Origin: Spiribacter vilamensis
GTDB taxonomy: Bacteria; Pseudomonadota; Gammaproteobacteria; Nitrococcales; Nitrococcaceae
Direction of reading: 5' to 3'
Assembly: GCF_004217415.1 (NCBI RefSeq)
Contig: NZ_SHLI01000001.1
Coordinates: 1-64,000 of the forward strand
DNA length: 64,000 bases
Shown: positions 35,697 through 44,752 of the stretch, piece after piece
Numbering within the stretch: the first letter of the stretch is position 1
Layout: the number at the start of each line of letters is the position of its first letter
Translations under genes and position numbers: made by a program
The notes under the pieces: generated by a model
Seen by the model: only the letters and a program-made list of their open reading frames with translations
Told to the model about the DNA's origin: nothing
Databases searched by the model: none

Positions 35697-38288
35697 ATGG
35701 AAAAGCAATACAATCCCGCCCGCCTAGAGGCCGACGCGCAGGCCTACTGGGACAACGAAGGCTGTTTCCGGGTCGTGGAAGACCCGTCGCGCGAGACCTT
35801 CTACTGCCTGTCGATGCTGCCGTACCCGAGCGGGCGGCTGCACATGGGGCATGTCCGCAACTACACCATCGGTGACGTTATCAGTCGCTACCAGCGCATG
35901 CAGGGGCGCAACGTGCTCCAGCCGATGGGGTGGGACGCGTTCGGTCTGCCGGCCGAGAATGCCGCCATCAAGCATGGCGTGCCGCCGGCGGAGTGGACCT
36001 ATCAGAATATTGACCACATGCGCCGGCAGTTGCAGCGCATGGGCTATGGCTATGACTGGACGCGGGAGGTCACCACCTGCGATCCGTCCTACTACCGCTG
36101 GGAACAGCAGATGTTCACCCGGCTGCTCGACAGGAACCTGGTGTACCGGGCCAGCGCGGTGGTGAACTGGGATCCGGTGGATCAGACCGTACTGGCCAAC
36201 GAACAGGTCGTGGACGGCCGTGGCTGGCGGTCCGGAGCCATTGTCGAGCGCCGCGAGATCCCGCAGTGGTTCCTGCGCATCACCGATTACGCCGATGAGC
36301 TGCTGGATGGCCTCGATGCCCTCCCGGGCTGGCCGGATGCCGTCAAGACCATGCAGCGCAACTGGATCGGCCGCTCGCAGGGCGTCGAGCTGGATTTCGC
36401 CCTCGCCCGGGGCGGCGATCCGCTACGGGTGTACACCACCCGTCCGGACACCCTTTACGCCGTGACGTACATGGCGGTGGCCGCCGATCACCCGCTGGCG
36501 CTCGAGGCCGGTCGGCAGGATGCGGCGGTTGCCACCTTCCTCGAGGAGATTCGCCAGGGAGCGGTCACCGAAGAGGCCATGGAGAAGCTCCAGAAAAAGG
36601 GCATGCCGCTGGGCGTCGAGGCGATCAATCCGCTCTCCGGCGAACGCATCCCGGTCTGGGTCGCCAATTTCGTTCTCATGGGCTACGGCACCGGCGCGAT
36701 CATGGCGGTGCCGGGGCACGACGGCCGCGACCACGAATTCGCGACGCGCTTCGGCTTGCCGATTCGCCAGGCCGTGGGGCCCGCCGATGGCAGTGACGTC
36801 GATGTGCAGGCCGAGCCCTGGACGGTAAAGGACGATCTGATCACCGTTGATGCCGGTGCTTACACCGGCATGGATTTCGACACCGCCTTCGAGGCCATCG
36901 CCGCGCATCTCGAGGCACAGGGCATCGGCCGGCGCACCACCAATTACCGGCTGCGTGACTGGGGTGTCTCACGGCAGCGTTACTGGGGATGCCCTATCCC
37001 CGTCATCCACTGCCCGGACTGCGGCGCCGTTCCGGTACCGGAGGATGATCTGCCGGTGACACTCCCGGAAAACGTCGCCTTTACCGGGGTGCAGTCGCCG
37101 CTCCGAACGGATGCCGACTGGCGCCAGGTCGCCTGCCCGCGCTGCGGCGGGGCGGCCGAGCGCGAGACCGATACCTTCGATACGTTCGTCGAGTCGTCCT
37201 GGTACTACGCCCGCTACTGCAGCCCCGATGCCGAGGCGATGCTCGATGAGCGCGCCGACTACTGGCTGCCGGTCAACCAGTACATCGGTGGCATCGAGCA
37301 TGCCGTGATGCACCTGCTGTATTTCCGTTTCTGGCACAAGCTGATGCGCGACCTCGGCTATATCGGCAGCGACGAGCCTGCGACCAACCTGCTCTGCCAG
37401 GGCATGGTGCTCGCAGAGGCGTTCTATCACGACAGCGAAGCGGGCGGTCGCGAGTGGGTCGCCCCGGGCGAGGTCGATGTCGAGCGCGATGGCAAGGGGC
37501 GAATTCTGCGGGCCACTCGCCGCAGCGACGGTGCTGATCTGGTCTCCACCGGCTGGACGACCATGTCCAAGTCGAAGAACAACGGCGAGGATCCGGAAAG
37601 CCTCGTCCAGCGCTTTGGCGCCGACACGCTGCGGCTTTTCACCATGTTCGCCGCGCCGCCCGACCAGGCGCTGGAGTGGCAGGACACGGGAGTCGAGGGC
37701 GCCGCCCGGTTCCTGCGTCGACTGCACGGTATGGTCTACGACCATGTCGGTGCCGGGTCGGTCCCCGTGCCCCGCACTGAGGGGCTCGACGATGAGGGCG
37801 TGGCACTGCGTCGCAAGCTCCACGAAACCATCGCCAAGGTGGGTGACGACATGGGTCGTCGCTACACCTTCAATACCGCCATCGCCGCGATCATGGAGCT
37901 CTGCAATGCCCTCGGGCGTTATACAACGCAAGGCGCGGTAGCCCGGGGTGTTCGTCAGGAGGTGCTCGAGGCGGTGGTGCTGATGCTGCAGCCCGTTACG
38001 CCGCATCTCAGCCACGCCCTGTGGAGCGATCTTGGCCGTGACGGGGCGGCGGTTGATCAGCCCTGGCCGGCGATCGACGAGTCCGCCCGGGTCCGTAACG
38101 AGGTCGAACTCGTCATTCAGGTCAACGGCAAGCTCCGCGGCCGCATCGCGGTCTCGACAAACGCGGATGAGGCGACGATTCGCGAGCAGGCGATGGCCGA
38201 TGAGAACGTGCAGCGTTTCATTGACGGGCTGACGGTGCGCAAGGTCATCGTCGTGCCGGGTCGCCTGGTGAACGTGGTCGCCGGGTAA
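35697..38288 (+). CDS. leuS: Leucyl-tRNA synthetase
   Basis: 863 residues from the ATG at 35697 (MEKQYNPARLEADAQAYWDN). The HIGH-type motif is HMGH at 49-52 within YPSGRLHMGHVRNYTIGD, the CP1 editing domain contains the region TRPDTLYAVTYMAVAADHPL, and the KMSKS-type motif is MSKSKNN at 623-629. A zinc pair CPRCGG is also visible. It charges tRNA-Leu and edits norvaline and isoleucine. The frame is open further upstream, but the homology starts here. It is followed by lptE with a one-base overlap. Confidence 0.98.
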   Translation: MEKQYNPARLEADAQAYWDNEGCFRVVEDPSRETFYCLSMLPYPSGRLHMGHVRNYTIGDVISRYQRMQGRNVLQPMGWDAFGLPAENAAIKHGVPPAEWTYQNIDHMRRQLQRMGYGYDWTREVTTCDPSYYRWEQQMFTRLLDRNLVYRASAVVNWDPVDQTVLANEQVVDGRGWRSGAIVERREIPQWFLRITDYADELLDGLDALPGWPDAVKTMQRNWIGRSQGVELDFALARGGDPLRVYTTRPDTLYAVTYMAVAADHPLALEAGRQDAAVATFLEEIRQGAVTEEAMEKLQKKGMPLGVEAINPLSGERIPVWVANFVLMGYGTGAIMAVPGHDGRDHEFATRFGLPIRQAVGPADGSDVDVQAEPWTVKDDLITVDAGAYTGMDFDTAFEAIAAHLEAQGIGRRTTNYRLRDWGVSRQRYWGCPIPVIHCPDCGAVPVPEDDLPVTLPENVAFTGVQSPLRTDADWRQVACPRCGGAAERETDTFDTFVESSWYYARYCSPDAEAMLDERADYWLPVNQYIGGIEHAVMHLLYFRFWHKLMRDLGYIGSDEPATNLLCQGMVLAEAFYHDSEAGGREWVAPGEVDVERDGKGRILRATRRSDGADLVSTGWTTMSKSKNNGEDPESLVQRFGADTLRLFTMFAAPPDQALEWQDTGVEGAARFLRRLHGMVYDHVGAGSVPVPRTEGLDDEGVALRRKLHETIAKVGDDMGRRYTFNTAIAAIMELCNALGRYTTQGAVARGVRQEVLEAVVLMLQPVTPHLSHALWSDLGRDGAAVDQPWPAIDESARVRNEVELVIQVNGKLRGRIAVSTNADEATIREQAMADENVQRFIDGLTVRKVIVVPGRLVNVVAG

Positions 38289-38785
38289 TGTCGCTGGTCC
38301 GTGTCGTCTTCGTGGCTGCACTGGCGCTCGGCATTGCCGCCTGTGGCTGGCAGCTGCGAGGTGCCGGGGGCGGCGGCTTCGAGGGCGTTCCGGTGGCGAT
38401 CGAGGGGGATGTCGGCAATCGCTTCCGCGATCGGCTTGCCGAGCGGCTGCGGGACCTGGACGCGGTTGTGGTCAACGATGCGATCGATGCCCGGGCGGTG
38501 ATCAACATCATGGCGGTGTCGAGTCGTCGACGGACGGTCGCCACCGATGCCGACGGTCTGGCCAGTGAGTACGAGCTGCGCTATCGCATTCGCTTCAGCC
38601 TGGAGGCCGGCGGTAAGGCCGGTCCCGAGCAGGCAACCCTGGCCCGTCAGACCGTACGCAGCTCCGCGAGCTTTGCGGCCAACGATGACCTCCAGGGTCG
38701 GGATGCCGAAGAGGAGAGCCTGCGTCGAGATCTGCAGGACGATGCCCTGCAGCTGTTGCTCTCCCGGATCGGGCGGCGTTTGTAG
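38288..38785 (+). CDS. lptE: LPS assembly lipoprotein LptE
   Basis: 165 residues. A signal peptide ends in the lipobox GIAAC (C19), followed by GWQLRGAGG, the characteristic LptE start. The rest matches the family's low-conservation fold with RRDLQDDALQLLLSRI at the end. LptE plugs the LptD barrel in the outer membrane; lptD itself is at 53.2 kb. The leuS-lptE-holA order is standard for gammaproteobacteria. Confidence 0.94.
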   Translation: MSLVRVVFVAALALGIAACGWQLRGAGGGGFEGVPVAIEGDVGNRFRDRLAERLRDLDAVVVNDAIDARAVINIMAVSSRRRTVATDADGLASEYELRYRIRFSLEAGGKAGPEQATLARQTVRSSASFAANDDLQGRDAEEESLRRDLQDDALQLLLSRIGRRL

Positions 38786-38797
38786 GCGAGTGTAGCC

Positions 38798-39838
38798 ATG
38801 CCCGAGGTCCGCTTCGACGAACTCCCCGGCCGTATCGATCGCGATCTCGCCCCGATTTACCTGATCGCGGGCGAGGAGCCGTTACTCATTGAGGAGGCGC
38901 TCGATCGTCTCCGCCGGCGCGCCCGGCAGTCGGGATTCGACGAGCGGGAGGTGCTGCACGTTGACCAGGGTTTCGACTGGCAGCGACTGGCCGCCGCCAC
39001 GGACAATCTGTCGCTATTCACCGAGCGTCGCCTCATCGAGCTGCGCCTGCCGGGTGGCAAGCCGGGTCGTGACGGCAGCGCTGCGCTAAAGGCGCGTGCC
39101 AACGCGCCTGATCCCGGGCATATCCTCATCGTGGTCACCGGTCGCCTTGAGACCGCCCAGCGCCAGTCAGCGTGGGCGAAGGCGATCGCCAGTGCCGGTG
39201 TGATGGCCTACGCCTGGCCGCTGCGGCGCAGCGAACTCGGTGGCTGGGCCCGGCGCCGCGCGCGCGAGCACGGAATGCAGCTGGATGCCGAGACTGCGGC
39301 GGTGATGGCCGAGCGCAACGAGGGCAATCTGCTGGCACTGGCCCAGGAGATCGAGAAGCTCGCCCTGCTCGCCGATGGCGGTCCGATCAGCGAGGAGATG
39401 GCGCGGGATGCTGTCAGCGACAGCGCCCGGTTCGCCGTTTTTGATTTGCCCGAGGCGATGCTGGCGGGGGATCCGGTGCGCACGCTGCGTATTCTCCGTC
39501 GTCTGCGCACCGAAGGAGAGGAACCGGTGCTGGTACTCTGGGGTGTCGCCCGGGATATTCGCGTGCTGGCCGATCTGCAGGCCTCCATGGCGGGGGGTGA
39601 GCGCGCCGCCGCGGTAATGGGCCGGCACCGGATCTGGAAAAACCGCCAGGGCCGCCTGCAGACGGTCGCTCGCGCCACGCCGGCGGGTGTCTGGGCGCGA
39701 TTGCTCGGCCGGGCGGCGCGGGTCGATCGGGTGATCAAGGGCGCGGAGCCGGGACGGCCCTGGGACGAACTGCTGGAATTATCGACCGTTGCGGCGCGTC
39801 GCGTCGCAACCGCGGATCGCAAAGAGAGACATGGATGA
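38798..39838 (+). CDS. holA: DNA polymerase III delta subunit
   Basis: 346 residues. The N-terminal AAA-like domain has [20 protein letters not shown] (residues about 16-35); like other delta subunits it has no usable Walker A. The [17 protein letters not shown] segment and the C-terminal collar domain follow. Delta opens the beta clamp during clamp loading. The stop overlaps the proA start by four bases. Confidence 0.95.
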   Translation: MPEVRFDELPGRIDRDLAPIYLIAGEEPLLIEEALDRLRRRARQSGFDEREVLHVDQGFDWQRLAAATDNLSLFTERRLIELRLPGGKPGRDGSAALKARANAPDPGHILIVVTGRLETAQRQSAWAKAIASAGVMAYAWPLRRSELGGWARRRAREHGMQLDAETAAVMAERNEGNLLALAQEIEKLALLADGGPISEEMARDAVSDSARFAVFDLPEAMLAGDPVRTLRILRRLRTEGEEPVLVLWGVARDIRVLADLQASMAGGERAAAVMGRHRIWKNRQGRLQTVARATPAGVWARLLGRAARVDRVIKGAEPGRPWDELLELSTVAARRVATADRKERHG

Positions 39839-41118
39839 GCGCGGAAAGCCATAGCCCTGACAACGATATCAATGCCTATATGCACGGCCTCGGTCGCGCC
39901 GCCCGTGCCGCCGGCCGACGCCTGGCGGCGAGTGACGGCGGCGCGCGCAATACGGCGCTCCATGCCATCGCGGCGCGCCTGCGCCACGAGCGCGACGCGC
40001 TGCGCACGGCCAACGAGGTGGACCTGGCGGCCGGTCGCGAAAGCGGTCTCGATGCGGCGCTGCTCGATCGGCTGACGCTGACCGACGCGCGCATCGAGTC
40101 GATGGCCGCCGGTCTGGAACAGATCGCCGCACTGCCGGATCCGGTCGGCGCGGTCAGTCATCTCGATCCCATGCCCAGTGGTATCCGGGTGGGGCGTATG
40201 CGCGTGCCGCTCGGCGTGGTCGGCATCATCTACGAGTCGCGCCCCAACGTGACCGCTGATGCCGCGGCACTCTGCCTTAAATCGGGGAACGCCTGCGTGC
40301 TGCGGGGCGGCTCCGAGGCACTCCACTCCAACCGGGCGATCGCCGACTGCATTGCCGCGGGGCTGGCCGAGGCGGGGCTGCCGGAGACCGCCGTCCAGGT
40401 TGTCGGCACCACCGATCGCGCCGCTGTGGGCGCGCTGATCACCCTCGACGCGTTCATCGACGTGCTGGTCCCGCGCGGGGGCAAGGGGCTGATCGAGCGC
40501 ATCATGCGGGAAGCGACGGTACCGATGATCAAGCACCTCCACGGGGTCTGTCACTGCTTTGTCGATGCCGGCGCCGATGCGGACATGGCCGAGCGGGTGG
40601 TGGTCAATGCCAAGACCCAGCGCTACGGGACCTGTAACACCCTCGAGACACTGCTGGTCGACGCCGCTACCGCGCCGGCCCTGCTGCCGCGACTCAAGAC
40701 CGTGTTCGACGGCCATGGCGTGGAGCTGCGGGGCTGCGAGCGCAGCCGTGCGATCGTCGACGGGATCACTCCGGCGCAGGCCGATGACTGGGATGCCGAG
40801 TATCTGGCGCCGATCCTCTCGGTGGCGGTGGTCGACGGCATTGATGCCGCCCTTGAGCATATCGATCGCCACAGCTCTCGGCACACCGAGGCCATCATTA
40901 CCCGTGATCATGCCCGTGCGCAGCGCTTTCTGCGCGAGGTCGATTCAAGCTCGGTCATGGTCAATGCCTCGACGCGGTTTGCCGATGGTTTCGAGTACGG
41001 CCTGGGGGCCGAGATCGGCATCAGTACCGATAAGCTCCATGCCCGCGGACCGGTCGGTCTCGAGGGACTGACGACGCAGAAATACATCGTCCTCGGCGAG
41101 GGGCATATCCGCGAATGA
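39835..41118 (+). CDS. proA: Glutamate-5-semialdehyde dehydrogenase
   Basis: 427 residues. An ALDH-superfamily enzyme with the catalytic cysteine in [16 protein letters not shown] (about residue 264), [20 protein letters not shown] and [10 protein letters not shown] as family signatures. It reduces glutamyl-5-phosphate to the semialdehyde in proline synthesis, which in a halophile may also serve osmoprotection. proB is not in the window. It overlaps holA and nadD by four bases each. Confidence 0.96.
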   Translation: MSAESHSPDNDINAYMHGLGRAARAAGRRLAASDGGARNTALHAIAARLRHERDALRTANEVDLAAGRESGLDAALLDRLTLTDARIESMAAGLEQIAALPDPVGAVSHLDPMPSGIRVGRMRVPLGVVGIIYESRPNVTADAAALCLKSGNACVLRGGSEALHSNRAIADCIAAGLAEAGLPETAVQVVGTTDRAAVGALITLDAFIDVLVPRGGKGLIERIMREATVPMIKHLHGVCHCFVDAGADADMAERVVVNAKTQRYGTCNTLETLLVDAATAPALLPRLKTVFDGHGVELRGCERSRAIVDGITPAQADDWDAEYLAPILSVAVVDGIDAALEHIDRHSSRHTEAIITRDHARAQRFLREVDSSSVMVNASTRFADGFEYGLGAEIGISTDKLHARGPVGLEGLTTQKYIVLGEGHIRE

Positions 41119-41819
41119 ATAACGCGCGGGGCGCGCCGGTCGCGCTGCTGGGCGGTACCTTCGACCCGGTGCACTACGGTCACCTGCGACCGGCGATCGA
41201 GCTGCTCGAGGCGCTCAATCTGTCCGAGATTCGCCTGGTGCCGGGTCACGTCCCCCCGCATCGGCCCCAGCCCCGTCTCGGCGCCCGGGCAAGGGCCGAT
41301 CTGCTTGATACCGCCGTCGCCGGGATTCCCGGGCTGGTGGTGGATCGATGCGAGCTGGATCGACCCGGACCGTCCTACACGGTGGACACCCTCCACCACC
41401 TGCGTCGCGCGCTGGGCGATCGCCGGCCGCTCTGCTTCATGATGGGGCAGGACGCATTCCGGGGGCTGATGCGCTGGCACGAGTGGCGGCGGCTCGCGTC
41501 GCTGGCGCACCTGGTGGTGGTGACCCGGGGCGGAGACACTGCGGCGGTGGCGCCGGCACTCGATGAGTGGATGCGCCCGCGTCGGGTCGTCGATCCCGCC
41601 GCTCTGCGCGTGGCGCCGTCCGGATACGTGCTGTTCCATGCGGTGTCGCGGCTGGAGATCTCCGCTACCGCGATCCGTCGCTGCCTCGCGCTCGGTCACT
41701 CGGCCCAGGGGCTGATGCCCGATGCCGTCTGGCACGAACTGGCTTTAAGTGGATGCTATGGTTATCCCCAGGTATCAAGGGCAATCACGCCCGGGAGGTT
41801 GAACCCCCATCATGTCTGA
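41115..41819 (+). CDS. nadD: Nicotinate-nucleotide adenylyltransferase
   Basis: 234 residues. The nucleotidyltransferase motif [15 protein letters not shown] includes HYGH, and the C-terminal signature ISATAIRR is present. [15 protein letters not shown]-type residues (here [15 protein letters not shown]) are also typical. It makes deamido-NAD from NaMN in NAD synthesis. The stop overlaps the rsfS start by eight bases. Confidence 0.96.
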   Translation: MNNARGAPVALLGGTFDPVHYGHLRPAIELLEALNLSEIRLVPGHVPPHRPQPRLGARARADLLDTAVAGIPGLVVDRCELDRPGPSYTVDTLHHLRRALGDRRPLCFMMGQDAFRGLMRWHEWRRLASLAHLVVVTRGGDTAAVAPALDEWMRPRRVVDPAALRVAPSGYVLFHAVSRLEISATAIRRCLALGHSAQGLMPDAVWHELALSGCYGYPQVSRAITPGRLNPHHV

Positions 41820-42162
41820 AACCGCTGTCCGACCCCAGGCCCTGCGCGATTGCGTGGTTACGGCACTGGATGACCTGAAGGCCGTTGATCCGCGCATCAT
41901 TGATGTCAGCGGGCGTACGCCGATTACCGATTTCATGGCTTTCGCCACTGGCAATTCCCGGCGCCATGTCCGCTCGATCGCCGAGGCGGTGGTGGATGCG
42001 GCCCGGGAGCAGGGCCTGCGGCCCGGCGGCATCGAGGGTCTCGATGACAGCGAGTGGGTGCTGGTCGATCTGGGGGATGTGGTCGCCCACGTCATGCTCG
42101 AAGATGTTCGCGATTTCTATCGTCTCGAGCGAATCTGGACGGTGGACGAGTCGGAGAACTGA
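41812..42162 (+). CDS. rsfS: Ribosomal silencing factor RsfS
   Basis: 116 residues. The Iojap-family signature VLVDLGDVVAHVMLEDVRDF and the nearby YRLERIW are conserved. RsfS binds L14 and blocks subunit joining when nutrients are short. The nadD-rsfS-rlmH order is standard. Confidence 0.96.
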   Translation: MSETAVRPQALRDCVVTALDDLKAVDPRIIDVSGRTPITDFMAFATGNSRRHVRSIAEAVVDAAREQGLRPGGIEGLDDSEWVLVDLGDVVAHVMLEDVRDFYRLERIWTVDESEN

Positions 42163-42167
42163 TCGCG

Positions 42168-42635
42168 ATGCGCCTGAACATGGTCGCGGTCGGGCAGCGC
42201 CCGCCGGCATGGATTCGGACCGGTGTCGAGGAGTTTGCCCAGCGAATGCCCCGTCATCTGCCGCTGACGGTCAAGGCCGTGAATGCCGGCGACGCCCGGC
42301 GCAGCGGCGATGTCGAGCGGGCGCGGGGCCAGGAAGCGGATGCGCTGCTGGCCTCCGCGGGCAAGGCGCGGGTGATCGCGCTCGATGAACGTGGCCGGTC
42401 ATGGCGAACGCCGGACCTGGCCGAGTACCTCGATGCCGCCACCCACGACGGCCGCGATCTCGCCTTTATCATCGGCGGCGCCGACGGGCTCCACGATCGC
42501 TGCCTTGCCGCTGCCGAGCGAAGCTGGTCGCTCTCGGCCCTGACCCTGCCGCATATGCTGGTCCGCGTCATTGTCGCGGAACAGCTCTACCGGGCGTGGA
42601 CGCTCCTTGCCGGGCATCCCTACCACCGCGCCTGA
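42168..42635 (+). CDS. rlmH: 23S rRNA pseudouridine-1915 N3-methyltransferase
   Basis: 155 residues from the ATG at 42168, which is five bases after rsfS. The SPOUT fold shows FIIGGADGLHDRC and the C-terminal LTLPHMLVRVIVAEQLYRAW, followed by HPYHRA. RlmH methylates pseudouridine 1915 in helix 69 of assembled 70S ribosomes. Earlier in-frame starts lie inside rsfS and have no homology. Confidence 0.96.
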   Translation: MRLNMVAVGQRPPAWIRTGVEEFAQRMPRHLPLTVKAVNAGDARRSGDVERARGQEADALLASAGKARVIALDERGRSWRTPDLAEYLDAATHDGRDLAFIIGGADGLHDRCLAAAERSWSLSALTLPHMLVRVIVAEQLYRAWTLLAGHPYHRA

Positions 42636-42660
42636 TCAACGTCCGTCGCTGGAGGTTCAA

Positions 42661-43287
42661 ATGACTGACGCGCAACACCCGGATTACTCCCCCGACCTCT
42701 ATCTGGCATCGGCCTCGCCGCGTCGAGCGGAGATTCTCGAGCGCATGGGAGTGCGGTTCCAGTGCATTCCGCAGGCGATCGACGAGCAGGTTCAGAGCGG
42801 CGAGAGCCCGGAGGTGCTCGTGTTCCGCCTGGCGCTGGAGAAGGCCCGGGCGGGTCTTGCGGCGCTCAAGCCCGGGACCGGCATGCCGGTGCTGGGTGCG
42901 GATACAGCCGTGGTGATCGACGACGATATTCTCGGTAAGCCCGATAATCGAGACGATGCAATGGCGATGCTCGAGCGGTTATCGGGCCGTACCCACCGGG
43001 TGCTCACCGGCATCGCCATGGTGGACGGCCAGCGTGAGCTGACTCGGCTCTCCCTGAGCATGGTGACCCTGCGCTCGATAGGCGCTACTGAACAGGTAGC
43101 CTACTGGCAGAGCGGCGAGCCGCTCGACAAGGCCGGCGCCTACGCGATCCAGGGGCGGGGCGGAGTGTTCGTCGAGCAGCTCGAGGGCAGCTATAGCGGC
43201 GTGATGGGCCTGCCGATGGTGGAAACACACAGTCTGCTTGTCGAGTTCGGTATCGATTACCAGTTGCGCTGGCCGGCGGGGCAGTGA
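42661..43287 (+). CDS. Maf-type nucleoside triphosphate pyrophosphatase (YhdE type)
   Basis: 208 residues from the ATG at 42661 with GGAGG five bases upstream. The Maf motifs LASASPRRAEILERMG, VLGADTAVVIDD and YAIQGRGGVFVEQLEGSYSG are present. The place upstream of rng and yhdP matches E. coli yhdE, a dTTP/UTP pyrophosphatase. It hydrolyses modified or canonical NTPs to monophosphates. The stop overlaps the rng start by four bases (GTGA). Confidence 0.93.
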   Translation: MTDAQHPDYSPDLYLASASPRRAEILERMGVRFQCIPQAIDEQVQSGESPEVLVFRLALEKARAGLAALKPGTGMPVLGADTAVVIDDDILGKPDNRDDAMAMLERLSGRTHRVLTGIAMVDGQRELTRLSLSMVTLRSIGATEQVAYWQSGEPLDKAGAYAIQGRGGVFVEQLEGSYSGVMGLPMVETHSLLVEFGIDYQLRWPAGQ

Positions 43288-44750
43288 CACACGAGCTGCT
43301 GGTCAACATTACTCCCCAGGAGACGCGGGTCGCCGTCCTCGATAATGGCAGTGTCCAGGAGATCCACATCGAGCGGTCCCGCAGTCGCGGACTGGTGGGG
43401 AATATCTACCTCGGCGAGGTCTCGCGGATCCTGCCGGGGATGCAGGCGGCGTTTATCGACGCCGGGCTGCAGCGCACGGCCTTCCTCCACGCCTCCGATA
43501 TCCATGCGAGCCAGGCGCTGGTAGATCCGCCGACCATCGAGCCGCGCAGCATCCAGCACCTGCTCCGCGAGCAGCAGCGCATCCTGGTGCAGGTGGTCAA
43601 GGATCCGATCGGGGGCAAGGGCGCGCGCCTGACCACTCAGATCGCGATCCCGTCACGCTACCTGGTCCTGCTCGTTGACAATCCCGGTGTCGGTATCTCG
43701 GCCCGCATCGAGTCCTCCGCGGAGCGCGAGCGGCTGCGCGGGATCGGGACATCGCTGCTTGCCGGGGACCCTGGCAGCGGCTGTATCTTCCGCACCGCCG
43801 CCGAGGGCGCCTCGGAGCCTGCACTGACCCGTGACTGGCAGTTCCTGCAGCGCGTCTGGGCATCGATCCATGAGCGCTCGCGAAGCGCGCAGCCAAGGAC
43901 GTTGCTGCATGAAGACCTGCCATTGATGCTGCGTGTCCTGCGCGATTCGGTCGGAGAGGACATGGAACGGATCCGTATCGACTCGCGTGAGTGGTACGAG
44001 CGCATGCTCGCGTTTAGCGAGACCTTTCTTCCCGACGCCCGGTCGCGGCTCGAACACTATCCCGGCGAACGGCCGATCTTTGATCTGTACGGCGTGGAAG
44101 ACGAGATCCAGCGGGCATTGCAGCGACGGGTCATGCTCAAGTCCGGCGGTTACCTGATTATCGATCAGACCGAGGCGCTCACCACCATCGACGTCAACAC
44201 CGGTGGTTATGTCGGCCATCGCACCCTTGAGGAGACGATTTTCAAGACCAACCTCGAGGCCGCCCAGGCGATCGTGAGACAGCTGCGGCTGCGTAATCTC
44301 GGCGGCATCATCATTATCGACTTCATCGATATGGCGACCGCCGAGCATCGCCGCCAGGTGATGCGCTCGCTCGCCAAGGGGCTGGAGCACGATCAGGCGC
44401 GAACGCAGATTAGCGAGGTCTCGGCCCTGGGGCTGGTGGAAATGACCCGTAAACGCATTCGCGAGTCACTCCAGAATCAGCTGTGTGTGCCCTGTCCCAC
44501 CTGCGGTGGCCGGGGCCATCTGAAAAGCGCCGAGACGGTCATCCACGAGATTACCCGGGAGATCCTGCGCGAGGCGCGGCAGTTCGAAATCACTCGCCTG
44601 ATGGTGCTCGCCGCGCAGGACGTGGTGGATCGAGCGATGGAAGAGGAAAGCGATAATCTGGCTCAGCTGGAGGCGTTCATCGGCAAGCCCATCGCGTTCC
44701 AGGCCGAGCCGCTCTACAACCCCGAGCAGTTCGATGTGGTGCTGATGTAG
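43284..44750 (+). CDS. rng: Ribonuclease G
   Basis: 488 residues with a GTG start overlapping the maf stop. The S1 domain starts with the segment GLVGNIYLGEVSRILPGMQA, the catalytic core has IDVNTGGYVG and IIIIDFIDM with metal-binding aspartates, and the zinc link CVPCPTCGGRG is present. It lacks the long C-terminal scaffold of RNase E. RNase G matures the 5' end of 16S rRNA and degrades some mRNAs. Confidence 0.97.
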   Translation: MTHELLVNITPQETRVAVLDNGSVQEIHIERSRSRGLVGNIYLGEVSRILPGMQAAFIDAGLQRTAFLHASDIHASQALVDPPTIEPRSIQHLLREQQRILVQVVKDPIGGKGARLTTQIAIPSRYLVLLVDNPGVGISARIESSAERERLRGIGTSLLAGDPGSGCIFRTAAEGASEPALTRDWQFLQRVWASIHERSRSAQPRTLLHEDLPLMLRVLRDSVGEDMERIRIDSREWYERMLAFSETFLPDARSRLEHYPGERPIFDLYGVEDEIQRALQRRVMLKSGGYLIIDQTEALTTIDVNTGGYVGHRTLEETIFKTNLEAAQAIVRQLRLRNLGGIIIIDFIDMATAEHRRQVMRSLAKGLEHDQARTQISEVSALGLVEMTRKRIRESLQNQLCVPCPTCGGRGHLKSAETVIHEITREILREARQFEITRLMVLAAQDVVDRAMEEESDNLAQLEAFIGKPIAFQAEPLYNPEQFDVVLM

Positions 44751-44752
44751 GC